A DNA stretch of 64,000 nt from Paractinoplanes maris (lineage in GTDB: Bacteria; Actinomycetota; Actinomycetes; Mycobacteriales; Micromonosporaceae): positions 124,001 to 188,000 of the forward strand of contig NZ_JALPVL010000003.1 in assembly GCF_023544465.1 (NCBI RefSeq), given 5' to 3'. Of this stretch, positions 1 through 28,838 are shown in pieces; the first letter of the stretch is position 1, and every line of letters starts with the position of its first letter. The notes beneath the pieces are model-generated. The model ran no database searches and was not told the DNA's origin. It saw only the letters and a program-made list of their open reading frames with translations. A program made the position numbers and the translations under genes.

Positions 1-20902
<20,902 letters not shown>

Positions 20903-20934
20903 GTGCTGCTCCTGGTGGCGCGCAGGGCGGATCG

Positions 20935-20959
20935 CGCCGCGCCGGGTCACGGCGCGGCG
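20935..20959 (-). promoter_or_regulatory. Hairpin between mbtH-like gene and NRPS
   Basis: A perfect 9-bp inverted repeat (CGCCGCGCC, 7-base loop, GGCGCGGCG) lies in the 86-base gap between the MbtH-like gene and the NRPS start. It could be an RNA processing, attenuation or partial termination point. There is no T-tract. Confidence 0.45.
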
Positions 20960-20988
20960 GTCCACGGTTGGTGCTCGGAGAGGCTGGG

Positions 20989-21201
20989 TCAGCCGTTCAT
21001 CTGCTCGATCAGGCTCTTGGGCCGCAGATCGGTCCAGTTCTTCTCGACGTACTCCAGGCAGGCGGCCCGGGAGTCCTCGCCGAACGCGACCGTCCAGCCG
21101 GCCGGGACGTCGGCGAAGGCCGGCCAGAGCGAGTGCTGGCCCTCGTCGTTGACCAGCACCAGATAGCGGCCGTCCTCGTCCTCGAACGGGTTCGTGCTCA
21201 C
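20989..21201 (-). CDS. MbtH-like protein
   Basis: A 70-residue MbtH-family protein, the small partner that binds and activates adenylation domains of NRPSs. Family signature residues are visible: N-x-E-x-Q-x-SLWP ([10 protein letters not shown]), PAGW, and the C-terminal WTDLRP. The GTG start overlaps the halogenase stop (GTGA) with GAGGAGG four bases upstream, so it is coupled to the halogenase. It lies directly upstream of the NRPS gene it presumably serves. Length is normal for the family. Confidence 0.96.
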   Translation of the reverse strand: MSTNPFEDEDGRYLVLVNDEGQHSLWPAFADVPAGWTVAFGEDSRAACLEYVEKNWTDLRPKSLIEQMNG

Positions 21202-22703
21202 TTGGCCTCCTCGAGAACCGGTGCCGCAGTCACCGACGGATCCATCCAGGACAGTCCGTCCGGCCCCGGCACCAAGCCGTTGTCGAGCAGCGGCAGTTCC
21301 TTGGCGTCGGCGCCGCGGATGCCGCGTACCTGGATGTTGTTCATCTCCTGCATGACCTCGCGCACGACCGGCGTGCCGAACAGGTGGTGCATCCGCTCGC
21401 CGGACTCGGTCTGCATGTCGCCGGTGCGCTCGACGGCGTCGGCGAGCGCACCGGACGACTTCCGGGCCTGGGTCAGCGCCTGCTCGCCCGAGTGGACGCC
21501 GCCGACGAGGCTGACGAACGCTTCCAGGTCGGTGGTGTTGAAGTTGGTCACCTTGCGGGCCCGCCAGAAATACGAGCTCTCGTCGCTCTGCATGTCGTAG
21601 AAGGCGCTGAGGAACTCGTAGAACACCCGGTACTCGCGGCGGTAACGGCCCTCGAACTCCGCGAACGCGCGGTCCTCGGTGACATCACCGGCGAGCACGC
21701 TGTTGATGGAGCGCGCGGCGAGCAGACCGGAGTAGGTGGCCAGGTGCACGCCGGTGGAGAAGACCGGGTCGATGAAGCAGGCGGCGTCGCCGACCAGCAC
21801 CATGCCGGGCCGGTGGAACGTGCTGTTGGTGTAGGAGTAGTCCTTGCGGGTCCGGATCTCGCCGTACGTGCCCTCGGTGACCCGGGTCGCGCCGGCCAGG
21901 AAGTCCTTGACGATCGCGCAGCGGTCGATGAACCCGAGCAGCGCCTGCTCCTGGTCACCCTGCAGCTTGGCCGCGTGCTCACGCGAGATGACCGCGCCGA
22001 CGCTGGTGAGCGTGTCGGAGAGGGGGATGTACCAGATCCAGCCCTCGTCGAAGGCGGCGCACAGGATGTTTCCGGTGTCCGGCGCGGGCAGGCGTTTGCC
22101 GCCCTCGAAATAGCCGAAGAGCGCGATGTTCTTGAAGAAGTCGGAGTAGATGCGCTCGCCCCGCACGTTCTGGTGCACGCGACTGCGGTTGCCCGACGCG
22201 TCGACCACGAACGTCGCCCGGATCTCGCGTTGCCCGCCGTCCTCGTCGGTGTAGCGCACCCCGCGAACCCGGTCGTCGTCCGCGACGACCTCGGTGACCG
22301 GGGCGTTCTCGCGGACGTCGACGCCGTTGCGGGCGGCGTTGCGCAGCAGGATCTCGTCGAACTTCAGGCGCTCGACCTGATACGCGTACGACGTGGGGCC
22401 GCTCAGCTCGGGAGCGACCGCGAACAGGAAGTTCCACGGCACGGGGTTGGATCCCCAGCGGAAGCTGCCGCCCCGCTTGACCATGAACTGGGCCGCCTCG
22501 AGCTCCTCGGTCACGCCGAGGAGCCGGCCGATGCCGTGCACAGTGGACGGCAGCAGCGACTCACCGATCTGGTAGCGGGGGAAGGTCTCCTTCTCCAGCA
22601 GCACCACGCGGTGGCCGCGCTTGGCGAGCAGCGTCGAGACGGTCGAACCGCCCGGGCCGCCGCCGATGACGACGACGTCGGCGCTCTCCACGGTCGGGCT
22701 CAC
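21198..22703 (-). CDS. Flavin-dependent halogenase
   Basis: A 501-residue FADH2-dependent halogenase. The N-terminal GGGPGG dinucleotide-binding motif and the halogenase signature GWIWYIPL (near residue 245) are both present, as is the second FAD motif region ending in [14 protein letters not shown]. The sequence resembles the PltA/CmlS-type enzymes that act on pyrrole, phenol or carrier-bound substrates more than the free-tryptophan halogenases. I chose the GTG at 22703 because GGAGGAG lies five bases upstream and it overlaps the aryl-carrier stop (GTGA); an upstream in-frame start at 22736 would sit inside that gene. Context (aryl carrier upstream, MbtH and NRPS downstream) suggests it chlorinates the aryl cap, probably 2,3-dihydroxybenzoate; substrate and halide are inferred. 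Confidence 0.93.
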   Translation of the reverse strand: MSPTVESADVVVIGGGPGGSTVSTLLAKRGHRVVLLEKETFPRYQIGESLLPSTVHGIGRLLGVTEELEAAQFMVKRGGSFRWGSNPVPWNFLFAVAPELSGPTSYAYQVERLKFDEILLRNAARNGVDVRENAPVTEVVADDDRVRGVRYTDEDGGQREIRATFVVDASGNRSRVHQNVRGERIYSDFFKNIALFGYFEGGKRLPAPDTGNILCAAFDEGWIWYIPLSDTLTSVGAVISREHAAKLQGDQEQALLGFIDRCAIVKDFLAGATRVTEGTYGEIRTRKDYSYTNSTFHRPGMVLVGDAACFIDPVFSTGVHLATYSGLLAARSINSVLAGDVTEDRAFAEFEGRYRREYRVFYEFLSAFYDMQSDESSYFWRARKVTNFNTTDLEAFVSLVGGVHSGEQALTQARKSSGALADAVERTGDMQTESGERMHHLFGTPVVREVMQEMNNIQVRGIRGADAKELPLLDNGLVPGPDGLSWMDPSVTAAPVLEEAK

Positions 22704-22939
22704 TTGCTCTCCTCCGGGGCCAGCAGGGTCCACCACGCCTTGATGGTGGGCTCCTGGGCGAGTTCGAGATAACCGGCCTGACTGCCGGCCTCACGCCACC
22801 GGGTCGCGAGGCTCATGAGGCGGATGGAGTCGAGGCCACGATCGAGGAGGTTGTCATCGTCGGCGAAGCTGCCGGGCTCCTCGGCGAGGACCTCGGCCAC
22901 ATCGCCGCGGAGGCGGTCGAGGCTCAGGGGTGCGGTCAT
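22700..22939 (-). CDS. Aryl carrier protein (EntB C-terminal-domain-like), free-standing
   Basis: A 79-residue carrier protein. The phosphopantetheine site is GLDSIRLM, and the flanks (DDDNLLDRGLDS, PTIKAWWTLL) align closely with the aryl carrier domain at the C terminus of EntB/DhbB rather than with ordinary PCPs. In EntB this domain is fused to isochorismatase; here it stands alone. It presumably holds an adenylated aryl acid (2,3-dihydroxybenzoate or a relative) for the EntF-like first C domain. GGAGG lies ten bases upstream of the ATG and an iron box 25 bases upstream of the start. First gene of the biosynthetic operon. Confidence 0.93.
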   Translation of the reverse strand: MTAPLSLDRLRGDVAEVLAEEPGSFADDDNLLDRGLDSIRLMSLATRWREAGSQAGYLELAQEPTIKAWWTLLAPEESK

Positions 22940-22963
22940 CTGTCTGCGTCCTCCGGTCGTTTG

Positions 22964-22982
22964 TTAGGTAAGGCTTACCTTA
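22964..22982 (-). promoter_or_regulatory. Iron box (DtxR/IdeR/DmdR operator) of the NRPS operon
   Basis: TTAGGTAAGGCTTACCTTA, a near-perfect 19-bp palindrome that differs at three positions from the actinobacterial consensus TTAGGTTAGGCTAACCTAA. It lies just upstream of the aryl carrier gene. It implies iron-dependent repression of the carrier-halogenase-mbtH-NRPS operon. Confidence 0.88.
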
Positions 22983-23006
22983 TGATTTCGACCGAGTAAA
23001 GATGTT

Positions 23007-23597
23007 TTATTCCGTGTCAGGCGATAATTCGTAAACGTGCAGCGCAGCCCGCTTGTGACCGAGATCGCTGACGCTCATCAATCGGAAACCGGCGCCCACG
23101 AACATCCGCCGAGCCATGGCGTGCCGTTCGTCGGGATCGGCCAGCAGCCGGCGGGTCCGCCGGTCGGCGCGGGCCAGGCCGTGCGCGATCGCGCGCACCA
23201 TCGCCCGCCCCAGACCCTTTCCGGTACGGGTGACATCCCCGATCGCCAGGTGCAGCCCCAGATCGTAGGGATCGGCGTCGTAGTGCAGCCCCACCACGTC
23301 GCGCGGCGTGCGGTAGATCTCGACGTAGGCGAACGGCTCCTCCTCGTACGAGATGAGGAAGGGTCTGGAGAAGTCGCCGCCCAGCTGTCCGGTGATCTCC
23401 TGGGCCCACCGCCGCGCCGGCCACGCCTGCTCCCAGAATCGCTCGACGTGCGGTTCACTCATCCAACGGCTCACCAGTGCGGCATCGTCGGCGGTGAGCC
23501 CGCGAACGCTCCACGGGCGCTCCAGGATCGGTGCCGGTGGGGGCCCCGCCGCGACCACCGCCGCGGCGAGACCGTCCGTCACCTCGCGGGTGGACAC
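23007..23597 (-). CDS. Siderophore N-acyltransferase, IucB/RhbD/MbtK-like
   Basis: A 196-residue GNAT-fold protein of the siderophore acyltransferase family (alcaligin biosynthesis protein B / IucB / MbtK type). Visible family features are the SEPHVERFWEQAW and EPFAYVEIYR segments and a cofactor-binding GKGLGRAMV loop. Family members transfer an acyl group from CoA to an N6- or N5-amino or hydroxylamino group of lysine or ornithine, forming a hydroxamate. The GTG start is two bases after the binding-protein stop, so the two genes form one unit. Its presence argues for at least one hydroxamate arm; the matching N-hydroxylase is not in the window. Substrate is inferred. Confidence 0.85.
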   Translation of the reverse strand: MSTREVTDGLAAAVVAAGPPPAPILERPWSVRGLTADDAALVSRWMSEPHVERFWEQAWPARRWAQEITGQLGGDFSRPFLISYEEEPFAYVEIYRTPRDVVGLHYDADPYDLGLHLAIGDVTRTGKGLGRAMVRAIAHGLARADRRTRRLLADPDERHAMARRMFVGAGFRLMSVSDLGHKRAALHVYELSPDTE

Positions 23598-23599
23598 CG

Positions 23600-24619
23600 T
23601 CAGCTTCCGGCCTTGGCGGCTTCCGAGATCGTCGGCAGGACGTTCTCGATGATGTACTGCACCGACAGCGGTGTCGGCGTGCGCAGCGCGGAGAACTGGG
23701 CGTCGGCCAGCGCCTTGTAGGAGCCGCGCTTGACCGAGCCGAGGTTCTTGAAGAGCGTGTTGCCCTCGAGCGTCGGCTGCAGCGTCTTGTCGGCGTAGTA
23801 GATGAGCGTGGTGTCGGCGTCGAGCACACCCACCTTCTCCAGGCTGAGCTGCACGGCGAAATCGTCACCCTTGAGCGCGGCGACGCCGGGGGCGAGCTTC
23901 ATGCCGAAGTCGTTGAGCATCTTCACACCGGCGTCCTTGTCGGAGCGCAGCACGCCGATCGAGCCGGCCTCCCACATCTGGCTGAGCGTGAACTGCTTGC
24001 TGGCCAGCTCCGGGTTGTCGGTCTTGGCCTTGGCCACCTTGCCCTCGACCTCGGTGATGACCTGTTCCGCCTCGGCGGTCCGGCCGATCGCCTTGGCCAC
24101 CTGCTTGAGCGTGGTCTGCCACGGGTCCTCGAAGGCGCCGGTGGTCTCGTAGGCGGTGGTGGGGGCCAGCTTGCTGAGCTTGGCGTACTCGTCGTCGATG
24201 TAGTAATCGCCGCCGGCCAGGATCAGGTCGGGGGCGAGGGCCGCGATCTTCTCGATGTCGAATCCGGTGTCGCCGGCGGTCAGCACGGTCGGCTTGCCGG
24301 TGACCAGCGGCTTGGCCCAGGCGGTGATGCCACCCTCGCCCGAGGACTCGGCGATGCCCACCGGCTGCACGCCGAGCGTCAGCAGGGCGTCGAGGTCGGC
24401 GTCGGACAGCGCGACGATGCGCTGCGGCGCGGCCTTGACCTCGGCCGTGCCCAGCTTGTGGGTCAGCGTGACCGGGTAGGCCGCGGCACTCGTGGACGCG
24501 CCCTGCTCGCCGGCCGCGGAGTCGGTGTCGCCGCCGCACCCGCTGAGGAGGGCCAGGCCCACCACCAGCGAGGCTCCGGCCGCGGTGAGGCGGCGGACGG
24601 ATCGGATCGAAAAGGGCAT
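23600..24619 (-). CDS. Iron-siderophore ABC transporter substrate-binding lipoprotein
   Basis: A 339-residue periplasmic-binding-protein-like lipoprotein of the FepB/FhuD group. A basic N terminus, hydrophobic stretch and lipobox LLSGC near residue 28 mark it for lipid anchoring. The body shows the usual two-lobe segments, for example RIVALSDADLDALLTLGVQPVG and DLILAGGDYY. I chose ATG 24619 (GAGG six bases upstream) over GTG 24631. It is transcribed divergently from the two FecCD permeases from an iron-box promoter and is followed by the acyltransferase. It should capture the ferric siderophore outside the membrane. Confidence 0.95.
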   Translation of the reverse strand: MPFSIRSVRRLTAAGASLVVGLALLSGCGGDTDSAAGEQGASTSAAAYPVTLTHKLGTAEVKAAPQRIVALSDADLDALLTLGVQPVGIAESSGEGGITAWAKPLVTGKPTVLTAGDTGFDIEKIAALAPDLILAGGDYYIDDEYAKLSKLAPTTAYETTGAFEDPWQTTLKQVAKAIGRTAEAEQVITEVEGKVAKAKTDNPELASKQFTLSQMWEAGSIGVLRSDKDAGVKMLNDFGMKLAPGVAALKGDDFAVQLSLEKVGVLDADTTLIYYADKTLQPTLEGNTLFKNLGSVKRGSYKALADAQFSALRTPTPLSVQYIIENVLPTISEAAKAGS

Positions 24620-24639
24620 GTCAGGCCTCACGCTCGAAG

Positions 24640-24658
24640 TTAGGTGAGGCTAAGCTAA
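24640..24658 (-). promoter_or_regulatory. Iron box upstream of the binding-protein gene
   Basis: TTAGGTGAGGCTAAGCTAA matches the DtxR/IdeR/DmdR consensus at 17 of 19 positions. It lies about 20 bases upstream of the lipoprotein start, so it likely overlaps that gene's promoter. Confidence 0.9.
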
Positions 24659-24695
24659 GCGACGCCCGGGCAACGGGGCAAGGCGGGGCCCGATA

Positions 24696-24714
24696 ATTGG
24701 TAAGGCTAACCTTC
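24696..24714 (+). promoter_or_regulatory. Second, weaker iron box upstream of the permease operon
   Basis: ATTGGTAAGGCTAACCTTC keeps the GGCTAACCT core and matches the iron-box consensus at about 14 of 19 positions. It is placed to control the rightward FecCD operon starting at 24791. Confidence 0.7.
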
Positions 24715-24790
24715 CATCGACCGGCCGCACGAGTGTTGCCGACGTGCCATTTTGTTCTCGGCGCGGGTCCCGGAAATTCTTGGAGGGTGG

Positions 24791-25813
24791 ATGACGGCGA
24801 CCGCGCGGCCCGTGCTGACCGACCGGCGGCCGCTCATCCTTCTCGGGCTCGCCGCCGCGGTCGTGGTGGCCGTCGCTCTGTCCCTGGCGATCGGCGCGCA
24901 GTGGCTGCGCCCGGCCGAGGTGTGGCAGGCGGTGACCGATCCCGACCCGGCCGCGCCGGCCACCGCGATCGTCCGGGAACTGCGACTTCCCCGTACGGTG
25001 CTCGGGGTCCTCGTCGGATCGGCTCTGGGCGCGGCGGGCGCGTTGATGCAGGGGCACACCCGCAATCCACTGGCCGACCCCGGGCTGCTGGGCATCGCGG
25101 CGGGCGCCTCGTTCGCCGTCGTCCTGGGGATCCAGCTCGGGACGGGCGGGCTGACGGGGTACATCTGGTTCGCCTTCGCCGGGGCGTTGCTGGCGAGCGT
25201 GGCGGTCTTCGGCATCGCGTCGGGGCGCCGCGGCGGGCCGACACCGGTGACGCTGGCGCTGGCCGGCATGGCGATCAGCGCGCTGCTGGCGTCGTTCACT
25301 CAGTCGATCCTGCTGGCCGACGACGCCAGCCTCAACGTGTTCCGCTTCTGGGTGGTCGGCTCGCTGTCGGGCCGGGACGCGACGGTGGCGGCCCAGGTGG
25401 CACCGTTCATCGCCGCCGGATTGCTGCTGGCGATGGTGAACGCGCCGGCGCTCAACGCGCTGGGCCTCGGCGAGGAGGTGGCGCGGGCCCTGGGCCAGCG
25501 GGTGCTGCCGGCCCGGGCGGTCGGCGTGGCCGCGATCGTCCTGCTGGCCGGCGCCGCGACGGCGGCCTGTGGGCCGATCGGCTTCCTCGGCCTGATCGTG
25601 CCGCACGTGGCCCGCTATCTCGTCGGTCCCGACCACCGCTGGCTGATCCCGGCCTCAGCCCTGGCCGGCGCCGTGGTGCTGCTGCTGGCCGATGTCCTGG
25701 GCCGGGTCGTGGTGAGCCCCGGCGAGCTGCAGACGGGCATCGTCCTGGCCGCCGTGGGCGCCCCCTTCTTCGTGGCCCTGGTCCGGAGCCGCCGCGGAGC
25801 CGTGAAGCTGTGA
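24791..25813 (+). CDS. FecCD-family iron-siderophore ABC transporter permease (1)
   Basis: A 340-residue polytopic membrane protein of the FecCD/BtuC family, normally with about ten transmembrane segments. Visible family segments: [36 protein letters not shown], and [19 protein letters not shown] near the ATPase-coupling region. I chose the ATG at 24791 because GGAGG is four bases upstream; the open frame extends 13 codons earlier. The stop overlaps the start of the next permease (GTGA). Together they form the membrane channel for ferric-siderophore uptake. Confidence 0.95.
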   Translation: MTATARPVLTDRRPLILLGLAAAVVVAVALSLAIGAQWLRPAEVWQAVTDPDPAAPATAIVRELRLPRTVLGVLVGSALGAAGALMQGHTRNPLADPGLLGIAAGASFAVVLGIQLGTGGLTGYIWFAFAGALLASVAVFGIASGRRGGPTPVTLALAGMAISALLASFTQSILLADDASLNVFRFWVVGSLSGRDATVAAQVAPFIAAGLLLAMVNAPALNALGLGEEVARALGQRVLPARAVGVAAIVLLAGAATAACGPIGFLGLIVPHVARYLVGPDHRWLIPASALAGAVVLLLADVLGRVVVSPGELQTGIVLAAVGAPFFVALVRSRRGAVKL

Positions 25814-26880
25814 ATCCCACCGGCCCGTCCGCCCTGGTTCAGCCGCCCGGCCGCCGGGTCCTCCACATCGGACCGATGACGGGCACGCTCGCTGTGCGGT
25901 CGGTTGCCGTCGGCGTGGCCGGGCTGGCCCTCACCGCCGCGATCGTCGTCCACAGCATCGGCCACGGCAGTTTCACCATCGCCCCCGGCGACGTCGTGAG
26001 CACGCTGCTGGGTGGCGGCACCGCGGCCCAGAAGCTGATCGTCCTGGACCTGAGGCTGCCCCGCATCCTGACCGCTCTGCTCGTGGGAGCGGCACTGGCG
26101 GTCTCCGGCGCGCTGACCCAGACATTCGCCCGCAATCCGTTGGCCAGCCCCGATGTCCTCGGTGTCACGCACGGCGCGTCGCTCGGGGCGGTGGCCGTCA
26201 TCGTCCTCGGCGGCGGCGCGGCGATCGGCGCGGTCCCTCTGGCCGCCCTGGCCGGTGGGCTGATCACGGCCACGCTGGTCTACCTGCTGGCGTGGCGGCA
26301 GGGCGTCGACGGCTTCCGCCTGGTGCTGGTCGGCATCGGCATCGGCGAGGTGGTGACGGCCGGCGTCTCCTGGTTCCTCGTGCGGGCCGAGATCGTCGAC
26401 GCCGCCCGCGCCACGATCTGGCTCAACGGCTCGGTCGCCGGCGCCGACTGGTCCCAGGTCCGCCCGCTCTCGCTGGGCCTCGCCGTGCTCCTCCCGCTGG
26501 CCGTGGCCACGAGCTTCACCCTGCAGGCACTGCAGTTCGACGACGACGTGTCGAAGTCCCTGGGCGTACGCCTGCAGGCCGCCCGCCTGGCCGTCGTCCT
26601 CACCGCCGTGGCCCTGGCCGCCGGTGCCGTGGCCGCCGCCGGCCCGATCGAATTCGTCGCGTTCGTGGTCCCGCAGATCGCCCTGCGACTGTGCGGCGGC
26701 TCGCGCCCACCGTTGATCGTCTCGGCGATTCTGGGCGCCCTGCTGGTCTCCGCGGCCGACCTGGCCGCCCGGCTGGTCCTGCCCGACCGCGAGCTCCCGG
26801 TCGGCCTGGTGACCGCCATGGTCGGCGCGCCCTATCTCCTCTGGCTCCTGATCCGCACCAACCGAAGGGTCTCCGCATGA
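25810..26880 (+). CDS. FecCD-family iron-siderophore ABC transporter permease (2)
   Basis: A 356-residue FecCD-family permease, partner of the preceding gene. Family segments include [40 protein letters not shown] and [20 protein letters not shown]. The GTG start overlaps the previous stop by four bases; an internal ATG at 25876 is an alternative that would drop a short hydrophilic leader. Its own stop overlaps the ATPase start (ATGA). Gene order permease-permease-ATPase with the binding protein divergent is standard for siderophore uptake loci. Confidence 0.94.
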   Translation: MNPTGPSALVQPPGRRVLHIGPMTGTLAVRSVAVGVAGLALTAAIVVHSIGHGSFTIAPGDVVSTLLGGGTAAQKLIVLDLRLPRILTALLVGAALAVSGALTQTFARNPLASPDVLGVTHGASLGAVAVIVLGGGAAIGAVPLAALAGGLITATLVYLLAWRQGVDGFRLVLVGIGIGEVVTAGVSWFLVRAEIVDAARATIWLNGSVAGADWSQVRPLSLGLAVLLPLAVATSFTLQALQFDDDVSKSLGVRLQAARLAVVLTAVALAAGAVAAAGPIEFVAFVVPQIALRLCGGSRPPLIVSAILGALLVSAADLAARLVLPDRELPVGLVTAMVGAPYLLWLLIRTNRRVSA

Positions 26881-27686
26881 CAGGGTCTCCGACAGCCGAG
26901 CCGGCATCACGGTTGCGGGCGCGCGGGCTGCGGCTGGCCTACGGCGACGACGTGGTGGTGGACGGGCTCGACCTGGACCTGCCCGACGGCGCCGTCACCG
27001 CCGTGGTCGGCCCCAACGGCTGTGGGAAGTCGACGCTGCTGCGGGCGCTGGGCCGCCTGCTCAAGCCCCGCGCGGGCGAGGTGCTCCTCGACGGCCGCCG
27101 GATCGACCGGATCCCCACCCGCGAGGTCGCCCGCATCATCGGGGTGCTCCCGCAGAGCCCGGTCGCCCCCGACGGCCTCACCGTCGCTGACCTGGTCATG
27201 CGGGGCCGCCACCCGCACCAGAACTGGTTCCGCCAATGGTCGCCGGCCGACCAGCAGATCGTCACCGAAGCCCTCGAGTGGACCGACATGCGCGACCTGG
27301 CCCACCGCCCGGTGGAGGCGCTGTCCGGCGGCCAGCGCCAGCGTGCCTGGATCTCGATGGCCGTCGCCCAGGGCACTGAGGTGCTCCTGCTCGACGAGCC
27401 CACGACCTACCTGGATCTGAGCCACCAGATCGACGTGCTGGACCTGGTCTCCCGCCTCCACCGCGAACGCGACCGCACCATCGTGATGGTCCTGCACGAC
27501 CTGAACCTGGCCGCCCGCTACGCCGACCACGTGGTGGCCATGCGCGGCGGGCGGATCGTCGCCCAGGGCACACCGGCCGAGGTCTTCACCGTGGACCTCC
27601 TGGCTGACGTCTTCAACCTGGCCGCCCTGGTGGTCCCCGACCCCGCGACCGGCACCCCGTTGGTGGTCCCGCTCCCCCGAACCTGA
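26877..27686 (+). CDS. Iron-siderophore ABC transporter ATP-binding protein (FecE/FepC-like)
   Basis: A 269-residue ABC ATPase. Walker [10 protein letters not shown] (near residue 46), signature [18 protein letters not shown], Walker [13 protein letters not shown] and the switch histidine in [15 protein letters not shown] are all present. The start overlaps the preceding permease stop (ATGA) with AAGGG upstream. It energises the two FecCD permeases. The last ~70 bases, including the stop codon, are present again just downstream (27700-27770). Confidence 0.96.
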   Translation: MTGSPTAEPASRLRARGLRLAYGDDVVVDGLDLDLPDGAVTAVVGPNGCGKSTLLRALGRLLKPRAGEVLLDGRRIDRIPTREVARIIGVLPQSPVAPDGLTVADLVMRGRHPHQNWFRQWSPADQQIVTEALEWTDMRDLAHRPVEALSGGQRQRAWISMAVAQGTEVLLLDEPTTYLDLSHQIDVLDLVSRLHRERDRTIVMVLHDLNLAARYADHVVAMRGGRIVAQGTPAEVFTVDLLADVFNLAALVVPDPATGTPLVVPLPRT

Positions 27687-27770
27687 CGTGCCCACGGTGG
27701 CCGCCCTGGTGGTCCCCGACGCCGCAACCGGCACGCCGTCGGTGGTTCCGGCTCCCCCGAGCCTGACGCG
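27621..27770. repeat. Tandem duplication of the ATPase gene's 3' end
   Basis: Bases 27621-27690 (the last codons of the ATPase gene and its TGA) recur imperfectly at 27700-27770, offset 79 bases. The copy keeps the GCCGCCCTGGTGGTCCCCGA and GCTCCCCCGA..CCTGACG blocks, and has several substitutions. Confidence 0.88.
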
Positions 27771-27870
27771 CTGGTCGCCGCGGCAGTGCTATTCGGCGGG
27801 CTCCACCTGCTCAACCCGCGGACCACGTGGCCGCCAATCCGGCCGCCGCTTCGAGAGTGCCTTTCCCCGG

Positions 27871-28130
27871 TCGTACCGGCGGGTCGTATCTCCTGGCGGC
27901 TGACCAGCGAGGTGTGTGCCAGTCGTACCGACGGGTCGTGCCTCCTGACGGCTGACCGGGGAGGTGTGTGCCAGTCGTACCGACGGGTCGTGCCTCCTGG
28001 CGGCTGACCGAGGAGGTGTGTGCCAGTCGTACCGATGGGTCGTGCCTCCTGGCGGCTGACCGAGGAGGTGCGTGCCGGTCGTACCGACGGGTCGTGCCTT
28101 CGCGCTGACCAGGGGATGCGTGCCGGTCGC
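27871..28130. repeat. 52-bp direct tandem repeat array, five copies
   Basis: Units begin TCGTACCGACGGGTCGTGCC at 27871, 27923, 27975, 28027 and 28079, exactly 52 bases apart, followed by a degraded sixth. Each unit holds a short palindrome (CGACGGGTCG) and CCTCC/GGAGG arms that could pair. With the preceding duplication this fills the 479-base gap between the ATPase and VOC genes; I see no gene there. Confidence 0.9.
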
Positions 28131-28165
28131 CGGAAAGTGTCGTACCCCGCGCGCAGAATGCGGGC

Positions 28166-28537
28166 ATGACTGATCAGACGACGCACCAGCATCACTCGAT
28201 CGACTACGTCGAGATCACGGTGGGGGATCTCGCCGAGGCCAAGCGCTTCTACGGCGAGGCCTTCGGGTGGCAGTTCAACGACTACGGGCCCGACTATGCG
28301 GGCATCCGCCGGCCCGGCGACGATGCCGGCGAGGTGGGTGGGCTCCGCGCGGGCGAGCCGGTCGGCGTGGGTGGCCCGCTCGTGCTGTTGTTCTCGGCCG
28401 AGCTGGACGCTTCGGTCGAGGCGGTGCGCTCGGCCGGCGGCCGGGTCGTCGAGGGTCCCTACGAGTTTCCCGGTGGCCGGCGTTTCCACTTCACCGACCC
28501 GAGTGGCAACGAGCTGGGGGTCTGGGCCGAGAAATAG
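28166..28537 (+). CDS. VOC-family (glyoxalase/bleomycin-resistance-like) protein
   Basis: A 123-residue protein with one full VOC unit pair: a start of HSIDYVEITVGDLAEAKRFY and an end of FHFTDPSGNELGVWAEK, both typical of the family. Metal-ligand candidates are the His in HSIDYVE and the Glu in GNELGVW. Substrate cannot be told from sequence; members range from glyoxalase and isomerase enzymes to drug-sequestering proteins. It is an isolated gene between two repeat arrays. Its stop-codon region is copied downstream. Confidence 0.85.
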   Translation: MTDQTTHQHHSIDYVEITVGDLAEAKRFYGEAFGWQFNDYGPDYAGIRRPGDDAGEVGGLRAGEPVGVGGPLVLLFSAELDASVEAVRSAGGRVVEGPYEFPGGRRFHFTDPSGNELGVWAEK

Positions 28538-28810
28538 CCTTTTCTCCAGACGCCACCGGCGGATGTCACAGGCCGACACGTCCGGCGGACACGCCACGCC
28601 GACACGTCAGGCGGAGACGCCAGGCCGACACGTCAGGCGGAATAGCTTCATCGCCGGACGCGACAGGCGGATGCCACAAGCCCACTCGTCCGGCGGAGAC
28701 GCCACGCCGACACGTCAGGCGAACACGCCACGCCGACACGTCAGGCGAACACGCCACGCCGACACGTCAGGCGGACGCGACAGGCCGACACGTCAGCCGG
28801 GTGAACGCCG
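28531..28810. repeat. 26-bp tandem repeat array seeded by the VOC gene's stop region
   Basis: CCGACACGTCAGGCGGA-type units recur every 26 bases (28573, 28599, 28625, then 28655, 28681, 28707, 28733, 28759, 28785). The segment carrying the VOC stop codon (28532-28590) has an imperfect second copy at 28641-28700, offset 108 bases, inside the array. The array fills the gap to the LD-carboxypeptidase gene, whose 3' end it also adjoins. No gene is evident. Confidence 0.87.
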
Positions 28811-28838
28811 ATGGCGGCTGGCGGATGCGATGGGCGGG

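Noticed and set aside
23017..23424. Alternative minus-strand frame inside the acyltransferase gene
   Set aside because: It is a +1 shadow of the acyltransferase, whose own frame has the family motifs.
27518..28597. Minus-strand frame of about 359 codons across the 52-bp array
   Set aside because: It is open only because the repeat unit lacks stops in that frame; the product is a repeat of Arg/His/Ser-rich sequence with no start signal.
27871..28810. Possible CRISPR array
   Set aside because: Units are contiguous direct repeats of 52 and 26 bp without unique spacers, and no cas gene is near.
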